Below are positions 7,617-15,168 of a DNA stretch of 21,860 bases, piece after piece. This DNA comes from an uncultured Clostridia bacterium (GTDB lineage Bacteria; Bacillota; Clostridia; Christensenellales; Aristaeellaceae), in the NCBI GenBank assembly GCA_937906775.1, contig CALCUD010000100.1:1-21860 (forward strand). Direction: 5' to 3'. A program made the translations under genes and the position numbers. Under the pieces are notes generated by a model. That model saw nothing but the letters and a program-made list of their open reading frames with translations. It was not told the DNA's origin and did not search any database. Each line of letters starts with the position of its first letter. Positions within the stretch are counted from its first letter, which is position 1.

Positions 7617-9475
7617 TCTGACATCACCCCGGCAATTTTCTCACAGATCTGCTCAGGACACAGTCCGATGCTTTCCATCAGTTGCTCATGACTTCCGTGC
7701 GGCAGAAACCGTTCCGGAACGGCAAAATATTCTTCCGGCTGACGCAGCTTCTGTTCGGCGCAGATCCTTGAAATGCAGGCTCCGAACCCGCCGGCGGACA
7801 TATGCTCTTCCGCTGTGAAAAACAGACCTTCAGCCGCCTGTCGGAGCATATCCGTATCCACAGGTTTTAAACTCCGGCAATTGATGACGCGAAGCGTTCT
7901 GCCGTTTCTTTCCTTCAGCAATTCCCGAACTTTCAGCATCCGGGGCACGGCATTCCCGACTGCAAGAACAGTACCGTCGTTCCCTTCAGCGGCAACCGTC
8001 CATACGCCCGGCTCAAAAGCGCTTCCGTCCTCAGGATTCCCCTTCGGAAGCTTTTTGGGATACCGGATTGCGCAGGGTCCGTTCTGAGTCAGCGTCCAGC
8101 GCAACATTGACGACAGTTCTGACTGATCGGACGGTGCCAAAACAGTCAACCCGGGAACAGGAAGCAGGGATGCGAGATCAAAAAGGCCGTGATGCGTTTG
8201 ACCGTCCTCCCCGCCGACGCCGCTCCGGTCCAGCAGAAAAACCACAGGCAGACGCTGCAGGCATACATCGTTGATCATCTGATCATAGCAACGCTGAAAG
8301 AAACTCGCGTATACGGCAACGTAAGGCCGCAAGCCTCCGGCGGCAAGTCCTGCCGCCATGGTGACGGCATGCTCTTCCGCAATGCCGACGTCGATCATCC
8401 TGTCCGGATGAAGTCCGGCAAAATGATCCAGCCCGGTTCCCAGCGGCATGGCTGCCGTGATCGTAACCACCCGGCTGTCATTGTTCGCCATTTCCGCAAG
8501 CGTTTCTCCCATGGTATGGCCGCAGGAAGGGGTATCCGGCAGATCGATCCGGTTCCCGGTCTCAACATAGAAAGGCGGCGTTCCGTGGAACGTCTCCGGA
8601 CGCTCTTCGGCCTTGTCGTATCCGTTTCCTTTTTTAGTGATCACATGGATCACGCAGGGCCCGTCGAAAGCCTTCGCGCGGCAGAGCATCTTTTCAAGCC
8701 CCTGCAGGTCATGACCGTCGATCGGTCCGAAATATTCAAAGCCCAGCGCCTCGAAAAAGCCGATATCTTTGTCCCGCACCAGCGCCGATTTCAAAAGATG
8801 TTTGGTCCCGTGAAGCAAAGCATATAAAGGTTTTCCCACAACAGGAACATCCGGCAGTTGGCGCGCGTGCTGCTTCGCATTCTGCCATTTTCCGCTGGCG
8901 CGGAGATTGGACAGATACTGCGACAGCGCGCCGACATTACGGGCGATACTCATCTCATTGTCATTGAGGATGACCGTCAGCCGTGTTTTCGAGTTTCCGG
9001 CGTCATTCAACGCTTCATAGCACATCCCGCCTGTCAGCGCCCCGTCTCCGACCAGCGCAACAACATGATGCTTTTCATCTTTGTAATCGCGTGCCCGGGC
9101 CAGGCCGAGCGCCGCGGAGATTGCGGTACTGGCATGGCCTGTTTCAAAGCAGTCGTATTCGCTTTCGCTGCGAAGCGGAAAGCCGCTGAGGCCGCCGTAT
9201 TCCCGGAGCGTGGAGAAAGAGCCGATCCTGCCCGTGAGCATCTTATGCACATAGCTCTGGTGACCGACATCAAAAACGATTTTGTCCCGGGGCAGATCAA
9301 ACACTCTGTGGATCGCGAGCGTCAGCTCCACGACGCCCAGATTGGACGCCAGATGGCCGCCGTTCTTCGCGACCGTATCGATCAGCTTCTGACGGATCTC
9401 ACCGGCCAGATTATTCAGTTGTTCAAAGGACATGCCCTTCAGGTCCTTCGGTGACCGAATGTCCTCAAGCCTCAT
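7613..9475 (-). CDS. dxs: 1-deoxy-D-xylulose-5-phosphate synthase
   Basis: Thiamine diphosphate enzyme that condenses pyruvate with glyceraldehyde 3-phosphate, the first step of the MEP isoprenoid pathway. The product feeds undecaprenyl phosphate, quinones and prenylated cofactors. The 620 residues are full length. Motifs are GGHLASNLG (39-47, with the conserved His41), GHQSY (71-75), the ThDP/Mg site GDGALTGG (143-150) with NDN (171-173), the glutamate region GIAEEHAVTMAAG (364-376) and DRSGVGGEDGQTHHG (416-430). It lies 21 bases after ddl and overlaps tlyA by four bases. Being downstream of murF and ddl links lipid-carrier precursor supply to peptidoglycan precursor genes. Confidence 0.97.
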   Translation of the reverse strand: MRLEDIRSPKDLKGMSFEQLNNLAGEIRQKLIDTVAKNGGHLASNLGVVELTLAIHRVFDLPRDKIVFDVGHQSYVHKMLTGRIGSFSTLREYGGLSGFPLRSESEYDCFETGHASTAISAALGLARARDYKDEKHHVVALVGDGALTGGMCYEALNDAGNSKTRLTVILNDNEMSIARNVGALSQYLSNLRASGKWQNAKQHARQLPDVPVVGKPLYALLHGTKHLLKSALVRDKDIGFFEALGFEYFGPIDGHDLQGLEKMLCRAKAFDGPCVIHVITKKGNGYDKAEERPETFHGTPPFYVETGNRIDLPDTPSCGHTMGETLAEMANNDSRVVTITAAMPLGTGLDHFAGLHPDRMIDVGIAEEHAVTMAAGLAAGGLRPYVAVYASFFQRCYDQMINDVCLQRLPVVFLLDRSGVGGEDGQTHHGLFDLASLLPVPGLTVLAPSDQSELSSMLRWTLTQNGPCAIRYPKKLPKGNPEDGSAFEPGVWTVAAEGNDGTVLAVGNAVPRMLKVRELLKERNGRTLRVINCRSLKPVDTDMLRQAAEGLFFTAEEHMSAGGFGACISRICAEQKLRQPEEYFAVPERFLPHGSHEQLMESIGLCPEQICEKIAGVMSE

Positions 9476-9496
9476 CGGGGTTTCCTCTTTTCGCGG

Positions 9497-10702
9497 TTAC
9501 TGTTTGGCACCTTTCGCACCCTTGGCGCCCTTCGCGCCGAAGCTCACGCCTTTCAGGATGTCGCTCGTAAAAGCGTAATTCGCGGCATTTCTGTCAGCGG
9601 AGGCCTTTTCCGCGCACGCGACCATCCGGTCGATCAGGCCGGCATACCGAAGCCCCGCGTTCTCCCAGAGGTAGAAAGCTAGGCTGCCGGGAATGGTGTT
9701 GATCTCGGTGATATAAAGTTCCCCGGACGCTTTGTCGAACATATAGTCGATCCGGACGACCCCCTTGCAGTCCATCATCCGGAAGATCCGGCAGCTCATG
9801 CTCTGGATCTTTTCCTTCAGTTCGTCCTCGATCGGCGCGGGCAGAACGCGATGCAGGCTCAGCATGCCCTTGCTTCCGCCGTTCGCCATATATTTCTCCT
9901 TAAAATCAAGGAACTGTTCGCCGCTCAGGGGCATCTCAATCGGAGACGCCTCTACCTCATCATCGTATCCGAGGACGCTGCAGTTCAGCTCCACAGGCTT
10001 ATCCAGCCCTTTTTCCACCAATACCCGGCGGTCGTATTCAAAAGCCAGGGAAAGACTGTCCTTCAGGCCCTCCTCATCATCCGCGCGGCTGACGCCGATG
10101 CTGGACCCGAGGTTCGCGGGCTTGACAAAGACCGGAAAGCCCAGCTTCTCCGCGACGTCCCGGATGACAGCATCCTCATCCTTTTCATACGCGGAGCGCG
10201 TGTACCATTCGGAAGGAAGCACCGGCAGATCCCCGCCGCGAAAGAACTGTTTCATCATGATCTTGTCCATCCCGATGGCGCTGCCGGATACGCCTGCAGA
10301 GGTATACGGGATGTTCGCCAGTTCGAGCATGCCCTGAAGCGTGCCGTCCTCACCGTTCATGCCGTGCATGACGACGACGAACACATCCACCCGCGCCACG
10401 GTGACCAGCTCGGTTTTTCCGAAGAGGCCCTGCCCTTTCCGGACGCTTAGAAGGGCGCCCGACCCGGCCGTCATATCCAGAAATACTTTGGAGACGCCTT
10501 TCAGGTCCTCCCGGAAAGGTTTGAAACTTTCAATCTTCTTCAGCGGTTCTCCGGTGAACCAGCTTCCCTTTTCATCAATATAGACCGGGATCACATTGTA
10601 TTTTTCCGGATCCGCGTAACGCATGAGCTGAACCGCGCTGATCACAGCCACTTCCCGTTCGCAGCTTCTGGAACCGAAAATCACGCCCAGATTCTTTTTC
10701 AT
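9497..10702 (-). CDS. ddl: D-alanine--D-alanine ligase family protein (ATP-grasp)
   Basis: Joins D-Ala to D-Ala (or a related D-amino or D-hydroxy acid) for MurF to add to the cell-wall precursor. I chose the ATG at 10702 because the protein then begins MKKNLGVIFG as the family does, with a GGAG eight bases upstream. A longer in-frame start would run into murF. The 401 residues show HGMNGEDGTLQGMLE (113-127), the ATP-grasp loop KPANLGSSIGVS (194-205), RIDYMFD (317-323) and EINTIPGSLAFYLWE (333-347). This last motif is a variant form common in Clostridia rather than the classical Ddl sequence, so the second substrate is not certain. The protein ends in four Gly-Ala-Lys repeats plus Gln. It starts 13 bases after murF. 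Confidence 0.9.
   Translation of the reverse strand: MKKNLGVIFGSRSCEREVAVISAVQLMRYADPEKYNVIPVYIDEKGSWFTGEPLKKIESFKPFREDLKGVSKVFLDMTAGSGALLSVRKGQGLFGKTELVTVARVDVFVVVMHGMNGEDGTLQGMLELANIPYTSAGVSGSAIGMDKIMMKQFFRGGDLPVLPSEWYTRSAYEKDEDAVIRDVAEKLGFPVFVKPANLGSSIGVSRADDEEGLKDSLSLAFEYDRRVLVEKGLDKPVELNCSVLGYDDEVEASPIEMPLSGEQFLDFKEKYMANGGSKGMLSLHRVLPAPIEDELKEKIQSMSCRIFRMMDCKGVVRIDYMFDKASGELYITEINTIPGSLAFYLWENAGLRYAGLIDRMVACAEKASADRNAANYAFTSDILKGVSFGAKGAKGAKGAKQ
9503..9538 (-). repeat. Four tandem Gly-Ala-Lys codon triplets at the end of ddl
   Basis: Four 9-base units encode (GAK)4 just before the final Gln and stop. The units differ at third positions (GGCGCGAAG, GGCGCCAAG, GGTGCGAAA, GGTGCCAAA), so the peptide is repeated more exactly than the DNA. 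Confidence 0.9.
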
Positions 10703-10715
10703 CGTCTCATCTCCG

Positions 10716-12323
10716 TTATCCCTCGTAATTATCGGGCAGATCGTTCTCGAACAGAACCGTATCCCCTGCGGCGGCCTCCGTCCGCAAAAGCTCCGCCGCT
10801 TCATTCAGATCCGCGACCGTGCGGATGTTTTCATCGCGGAAACCGCCTTCGGTCAGGCCTTTCCGGATCGCCTCGCTGCGTTTTCTGCCGACAAGGATCG
10901 CAAGATCGCAGCAGTCCGCCATGGCTTTTCCGAACTCCCGGTTCATGGCTTCCTCCTGATCTCCGAGCTCCACCATTCCCGGCGTCACAACGATCCGTTT
11001 TCCCGGAAACTCCTTCAGGACCCTGAAGGCCTGGACCGCTCCCCGGATGTTGCTGTTGAAGGCGTCATCAATCACATGGATCCCGCCCGGCTTCACCGTG
11101 AGCTGCAGACGGTGCTCCACAGGCTGCAGTTTCCGGACGCCGCGGGCGATCTCCTTTCCGGTCATCCCGAGCTTCAGGCAGACAGCGGCGCAGAGAAGAA
11201 TGTTCCGGATGTTCAGTTCGCCGAGCAGAACTGTTTCGCAGGGAATCCGCTCACTGCGGGTGCAAAGCAGGAAGGAGCTGCCTTCCGCCCCGACGCGGAT
11301 CTCCTCCGCCCACACGTCGTCCGTGTCCCTGTCCAGACCGGAAAGAGATTTATCCTTCTCCGTTTTCCGGTACAGCCCCCGGACGGTTCCATCCTCACCG
11401 TCGTCGGCGAAGAAACAGGATCCGTCTGCCGGAATGGCGTCCATCAGCTCATATTTCGTTTTCGCAACGCGTTCGACCGTACGGAAAGTATCCAGATGCT
11501 GCGGGCCGACAGAAGTCAGCAGACCGATCGAAGGGTGTACCAAACGGCACATTTCTTTGATATCGCCGACATGGCGCGCTCCCATCTCTGCAACAAACAC
11601 GCGGTGACCGGGTTCAAGCTTTTCCCGGATGATCCGGGTGACTCCCATCGGCGTATTGAAACTGGCCGGCGTAATCAGCGTATTGTACTTTTCATTCAGC
11701 AGCGTTCCGAGGATGAATTTGACGCTCGTCTTTCCCCAGCTGCCCGTGATTCCGATCCTGATCAGACTCTCATGCTCCCGGAGGATCCGCTGCGCGTCCC
11801 GGAAATACAGCTCGCTGATCAGCTTTTCCAGCGGCCAGGCCAGCAGACCTGCCAGCGCCACCCACAGCGGCAGGAAGAGCGGAAAAAGCAGAGTCAACAG
11901 AAACAGGGTGCCGCCTTCAATGCCTCCGCCGGCATAGGTAAACAGGATCAGCAGCCCCAGAAAAACCAGAAACGCTGTGCCGTAAAGCCGTTTGACCCGC
12001 GGGGTGTACCGGAAGGGCTTCTTTTCCGCCTTCCGGCACAGCAGCAACCGGACCAGGAATCCTGCCGCGATCAGGAGAACCGCCAGCACGATCCTGGAAG
12101 GAATATCTTCTTTGATGATTTCCGCGATCAGCAACGATCCGCCGATCAGAACAAAGTCCATCAGCACGCCCGGAAGGACCGCCTTCAGGAAGTTGCGTCC
12201 CAGCGTGCGGAAATAGCCCGGGAACTGATAGCTCTCCAGCTGAAACCAGTGGAAAAGCTTACGTGCCGCAAGCAGGCATCCGATGCTCAACCCGAGCAGC
12301 AGCAGAAAACTCCATATATTCAT
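10716..12323 (-). CDS. murF: MurF-like Mur ligase with an N-terminal membrane domain
   Basis: Probable UDP-MurNAc-tripeptide:D-Ala-D-Ala ligase; the product of the next gene, ddl, would be its substrate. The first ~165 of 535 residues are not the usual MurF substrate-binding domain. They form about five hydrophobic segments (near 3-20, 48-70, 77-96, 113-131 and 138-163), which would place the enzyme at the membrane. The ligase core follows: P-loop GITGSWGKTS (191-200), TPASFNTPMGVTR (218-230), FVAEMGARHVGD and the C-terminal-domain motif VIDDAFNSN. The ATG overlaps the hydrolase stop by four bases. Because the substrate-binding domain is replaced, the exact acceptor is inferred from the ddl neighbour; a MurT-like or other Mur ligase role is less likely. 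Confidence 0.85.
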   Translation of the reverse strand: MNIWSFLLLLGLSIGCLLAARKLFHWFQLESYQFPGYFRTLGRNFLKAVLPGVLMDFVLIGGSLLIAEIIKEDIPSRIVLAVLLIAAGFLVRLLLCRKAEKKPFRYTPRVKRLYGTAFLVFLGLLILFTYAGGGIEGGTLFLLTLLFPLFLPLWVALAGLLAWPLEKLISELYFRDAQRILREHESLIRIGITGSWGKTSVKFILGTLLNEKYNTLITPASFNTPMGVTRIIREKLEPGHRVFVAEMGARHVGDIKEMCRLVHPSIGLLTSVGPQHLDTFRTVERVAKTKYELMDAIPADGSCFFADDGEDGTVRGLYRKTEKDKSLSGLDRDTDDVWAEEIRVGAEGSSFLLCTRSERIPCETVLLGELNIRNILLCAAVCLKLGMTGKEIARGVRKLQPVEHRLQLTVKPGGIHVIDDAFNSNIRGAVQAFRVLKEFPGKRIVVTPGMVELGDQEEAMNREFGKAMADCCDLAILVGRKRSEAIRKGLTEGGFRDENIRTVADLNEAAELLRTEAAAGDTVLFENDLPDNYEG

Positions 12324-13105
12324 CCGTTCGCCTCCGTCAGAAAATGCCGGGCTACGGTCAGAAAGCGGTCCGGTTGCTCCAGATAGGCGAAATGGGTTCC
12401 GCCTTCAAAAAGGACCAGCCCTGCGTCCGGAATCCGTTTTTCCATTTCCTGCCCCATCCACAGGGGTGTTTCGGTATCCCTGTCACCCCAGATCAGCAGG
12501 GTACTCTGTCGAATCAGAGGATACCGGTCTGTCAGATCCAGATTGACGACCCGGACAAAGGTTTTGCGCATTTCTTCGTTCAGGGCGTTGTAATCGGCGC
12601 TTCCGTATTTTTGCCGGAGTTTTTCCTCCAGCCTGTCCGGAAAGGAACCCAAAATTTTGAATTTCTTCAGGCTTTCGTAACGGGCTTTCAGGCGCTTGTA
12701 TTCCTCGCTGCGCTTCCGGGCTTCTTCGCTCTGTTTCGGGCGGATGCCGGCCGCCCCGGTAAAAATCAGTTTTTCAAACAGGGACGGTTCTTCCGCCGCG
12801 AGGTAAGCCGCGACCCGGCAGCCGAAGCTGTGGGCAATCACAGAGCAAGGCAGAAAATCCTGCTCCTGCAGAAAGGAGCGCAGGCTTTCCGCATATTCCG
12901 GGACGCCCCAGGGTTCCAGAGGCTCCGGGCTCTTTCCGAAGCCCGGGAAATCGATCATCATGACCTGATGCTCCGCTTTGAGGCCATTGGCCGCGAAGCG
13001 CATCAACTCCATGCTGCAGCCCCATCCGTGCAGCAGAAGGACCCGGGAACCGACCTCTCCGGCACGTTCAAAATGGATCTGCGGCTTATTCCTGTCTGTC
13101 ATCAT
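12320..13105 (-). CDS. Alpha/beta-fold hydrolase, substrate unknown
   Basis: A 261-residue cytoplasmic alpha/beta hydrolase. The oxyanion-hole region LLLHGWGCSM (23-32), the nucleophile elbow IAHSFGCR (90-97, Ser93), the acid region LLIWGDRDTETP (203-214) and the catalytic His in FEGGTHFAYL (233-242, His238) form a complete triad. A charged, helical cap lies between about 120 and 180. There is no signal peptide. It overlaps the acetyltransferase by 20 bases and murF by four, so it is probably co-translated with cell-wall genes. The substrate cannot be read from the sequence; esterase or lipase-like activity is the broad expectation. Confidence 0.88.
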   Translation of the reverse strand: MMTDRNKPQIHFERAGEVGSRVLLLHGWGCSMELMRFAANGLKAEHQVMMIDFPGFGKSPEPLEPWGVPEYAESLRSFLQEQDFLPCSVIAHSFGCRVAAYLAAEEPSLFEKLIFTGAAGIRPKQSEEARKRSEEYKRLKARYESLKKFKILGSFPDRLEEKLRQKYGSADYNALNEEMRKTFVRVVNLDLTDRYPLIRQSTLLIWGDRDTETPLWMGQEMEKRIPDAGLVLFEGGTHFAYLEQPDRFLTVARHFLTEANG

Positions 13106-13565
13106 TCCAGGCTCCGTTCACATGCCAGATGTACCGGCATTTCGTTTCGCTGATTTCGTATTTCTTCCGGATATCGGCAGGAACCCGCACCGTTCCTTCC
13201 AGCCGGCAGCCCAGCGCAAGGCAGGTTTTCCGGCTCGGAATATTATCCGGGTCACAGGTGATGACCACGCTCGTCTTTCCGCTGATGCAGATTTCCTGAC
13301 GGATCAGCATGCAGGCACGATAGGCGTAGCGGTGACCCCGCCAGACCGGATCGATATGATATCCGATATGACCGTAATAATAAACACAGCGGCTTTCCCC
13401 ATCCCGGTAGCTCAGCTGGCCGATTTCACGCCGGTCATTGTGCAGGGTGATGCGCCAGACCTGTTCATGGCGAAAACCGAGCTCGCGGTCAGGCGGGTCG
13501 ATCTGAAGCGGGATCAGATCAATAACCCCGTCGGAATATTCCGCGCGGAATCTGTGAAAAATCAT
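13086..13565 (-). CDS. GNAT-family N-acetyltransferase
   Basis: A 159-residue protein with the GNAT fold. The acetyl-CoA-binding strand and helix (motif A) are seen at HIGYHIDPVWRGHRYAYRAC (66-85), where R-G-H-R-Y-A replaces the classic R/Q-x-x-G-x-G/A loop. The later CDPDNIPSRKTCLALGC (104-120) is typical of RimJ/RimL-like GNATs (N-x-x-S followed by a hydrophobic helix and G). It could acetylate a protein N-terminus or a small amine; the substrate is unknown. It begins three bases after the PfkB-family kinase and overlaps the hydrolase by 20 bases. Confidence 0.82.
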   Translation of the reverse strand: MIFHRFRAEYSDGVIDLIPLQIDPPDRELGFRHEQVWRITLHNDRREIGQLSYRDGESRCVYYYGHIGYHIDPVWRGHRYAYRACMLIRQEICISGKTSVVITCDPDNIPSRKTCLALGCRLEGTVRVPADIRKKYEISETKCRYIWHVNGAWNDDRQE

Positions 13566-13568
13566 CGT

Positions 13569-14495
13569 TTACACTTCCTGCACGCGAACCTGTTCCAGCA
13601 GACGCTCAAAGTCCGCAGGAACAATCAGCTGCGTCCCCTCCGTCATCACGCTGGCCGCGCCGGCCGCGATCCCGTACCGGAAGGCCTTGGCCATATCCTT
13701 TTCCGTTTCGTATCCGAGCAGCATACCGCCGATCATCGCGTCGCCCGCACCAACTGTGGAGCGTGTCTCCACCCGGAGAGCCGGGGCAAACAGCGTCTTG
13801 TCGCGGGAAACATACATCGCGCCCATCGCGCCCATAGAAACCACGGCATGTTCGACGCCGAGCTGGATGAACAGCAGCGCCGCGTCACGGATCGCGCGCA
13901 TTGTGCGCAGCTCAATGCCGAGTGTGGCCTCCATCTCGTGCAGATTCGGCTTGATCAGGAACGGATGGGCCCCCTTGGCACCCAGCTCCAGCTCTTCCCC
14001 TTCTGTATCCAGAATGCACTTTTTATCCTTCAGGGCAAGCATCAGATCTCGGTAAGTCCCGACCGGGCATCCAGGCGGAATGCTCCCGGTAATCACGACG
14101 ATATCACTGTCAACCGTGGCGTCGACCGCCATGGCGAAGAATCTCTCCAGGGCTTCGGGCGTCACCTCCGCGCCGGGCTCGTTCAGCTCGGTCACCGCGC
14201 CGCCGTTGTTGTTGCAGATTTTCATATTGGTGCGGATGGAACCCGGCACCTTCAGAAAATGATGGTTCAGACCTTCCCGGTCCATCATGGCGGAAAGTTC
14301 TGTCGCGCCGTTTTCCCCCATGGTGCCGATACACTGGACATCCAGCCCGAGGCGTTTGGCCACTACAGCCACGTTGATCCCTTTTCCGCCCAGATCGACC
14401 CGGGCCTTCCGGATCCGATTGACCTCACCGCTCTGAAGACTGTCAACCTCCACCGTTTTATCAAAGCACGGATTCATGCAGATCGTCGTAATCAT
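13569..14495 (-). CDS. PfkB-family sugar-phosphate kinase, probably 1-phosphofructokinase type
   Basis: Ribokinase/PfkB-fold kinase of the FruK/LacC group (1-phosphofructokinase or tagatose-6-phosphate kinase), giving fructose 1,6- or tagatose 1,6-bisphosphate. In 308 residues it shows the start TICMNPCFDKTVEVD (4-18), LGGKGINVA (35-43), GSIPPG (137-142), IKPNLHE (181-187) and the catalytic anion-hole motif TVGAGDAMIGG (247-257, Asp252). No fructose PTS gene, FruR regulator or aldolase is adjacent, which is unusual for fruK, so the exact sugar is open. It is the first gene of a seven-gene minus-strand run and has a promoter at 14524-14552 and a GGGGGTGAG ribosome site. Confidence 0.88.
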   Translation of the reverse strand: MITTICMNPCFDKTVEVDSLQSGEVNRIRKARVDLGGKGINVAVVAKRLGLDVQCIGTMGENGATELSAMMDREGLNHHFLKVPGSIRTNMKICNNNGGAVTELNEPGAEVTPEALERFFAMAVDATVDSDIVVITGSIPPGCPVGTYRDLMLALKDKKCILDTEGEELELGAKGAHPFLIKPNLHEMEATLGIELRTMRAIRDAALLFIQLGVEHAVVSMGAMGAMYVSRDKTLFAPALRVETRSTVGAGDAMIGGMLLGYETEKDMAKAFRYGIAAGAASVMTEGTQLIVPADFERLLEQVRVQEV

Positions 14496-14523
14496 GTGCT
14501 CACCCCCACAAAAATACAGATTA

Positions 14524-14552
14524 TTATATCATTCAACCCTCTGCTTCGCAAC
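14524..14552 (-). promoter_or_regulatory. Predicted promoter of the seven-gene kinase-to-tlyA operon
   Basis: On the minus strand TTGCGA (14547-14552), a 17-base spacer and a perfect TATAAT (14524-14529), about 30 bases before the kinase ATG. No other good promoter was noticed inside the run down to tlyA. Confidence 0.6.
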
Positions 14553-14650
14553 CTTTGTCGGTTCATGAAGATCGCAGCAGGAAAACAGTTATGTTTCAGC
14601 TTGTTTTTACCAATTTTCAATGTTTCTTCACTTTTCTCGCGGAATATTGC

Positions 14651-14679
14651 TTGTCACGGAAAAAAGTTTTTGCTATAAT
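14651..14679 (+). promoter_or_regulatory. Strong promoter of yajC
   Basis: TTGTCA (14651-14656), a 17-base spacer and TATAAT (14674-14679), with an extended TG one base before the -10. AAAGGAG at 14698-14704 is ten bases before the ATG. The rest of the 219-base divergent gap (14496-14714) shows no further feature. Confidence 0.75.
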
Positions 14680-14714
14680 TTCAATACTTTGATTTTGAAA
14701 GGAGTCCCCCCGTT

Positions 14715-15116
14715 ATGTTCGATAAACTATTTGGAATTTCCGCCGCCATCGCTGAACAGGCTGCTCCGGCCGCCGACGCTGCCGCTGCCGCCGAAGGCGC
14801 CATTCCCGAAGTATCCCCTGTTGTTCAGATGCTCGTGACCTTTGCGCCCCTTGTTCTGATCTTCGTTGTGTTCTGGTTCATGCTGATCCGTCCGCAACGC
14901 AAAAAAGACAAGCAGGTCAAAGAAATGCTGAACAACCTCAAAGCCGGCGACCGCGTATGCACCATCGGCGGTATCTACGGAACCATCGTCGGCATCAAAG
15001 ACGACACAGTGACGCTCTCCGTCGGCCGCGAAAACACCAATATGGTCATCGCCCGCTGGGGCATCCGCAGCGTGGAGGAAGTCTCCATCGAAAACGACGC
15101 TGAAGCCCTGAACTGA
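14715..15116 (+). CDS. yajC: YajC, accessory subunit of the Sec translocase
   Basis: Small single-span membrane protein that associates with SecDF-YidC at the SecYEG channel. In 133 residues it has an unusual Ala-rich N-terminal region (9-29), one transmembrane helix (about 36-58) ending in FWFMLIRPQRKKDKQ (53-67), then the conserved cytoplasmic part LKAGDRVCTIGGIYGTIVGI (75-94). The Ala-rich leader before the helix is longer than in a minimal YajC. It is a single-gene unit with its own promoter and terminator; secD/secF, tgt or queA, its common partners, are not in the window. Confidence 0.93.
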   Translation: MFDKLFGISAAIAEQAAPAADAAAAAEGAIPEVSPVVQMLVTFAPLVLIFVVFWFMLIRPQRKKDKQVKEMLNNLKAGDRVCTIGGIYGTIVGIKDDTVTLSVGRENTNMVIARWGIRSVEEVSIENDAEALN

Positions 15117-15130
15117 TTCACCAGAATGAT

Positions 15131-15168
15131 AAACCGGCGATCCCGCAAAGGATCGCCGGTTTTGTTAT
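15131..15168. terminator. Bidirectional terminator between yajC and dnaX
   Basis: A perfect 13-base-pair stem (15131-15143 with 15150-15162) around the loop CGCAAA. On the plus strand it is followed by TTTTGTTAT and ends yajC. On the minus strand it comes three bases after the dnaX stop with a poorer T-run, so it may serve both convergent genes. Confidence 0.85.

Noticed and set aside
4634..9515. The shared string GTTACTGTTTGGC at the ends of argR and ddl
   Set aside because: Both genes end in codons for Ala-Lys-Gln and stop, so the short match is explained by coding and is probably chance.
10703..10804. A 34-residue N-terminal extension of ddl
   Set aside because: It overlaps the end of murF, has no family similarity, and the ATG at 10702 has a proper ribosome site.
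11076..14678. Long plus-strand frames opposite murF, the hydrolase, the acetyltransferase and the kinase
   Set aside because: They are antisense shadows with no recognisable motifs or ribosome sites, while the minus-strand genes have full motif sets.
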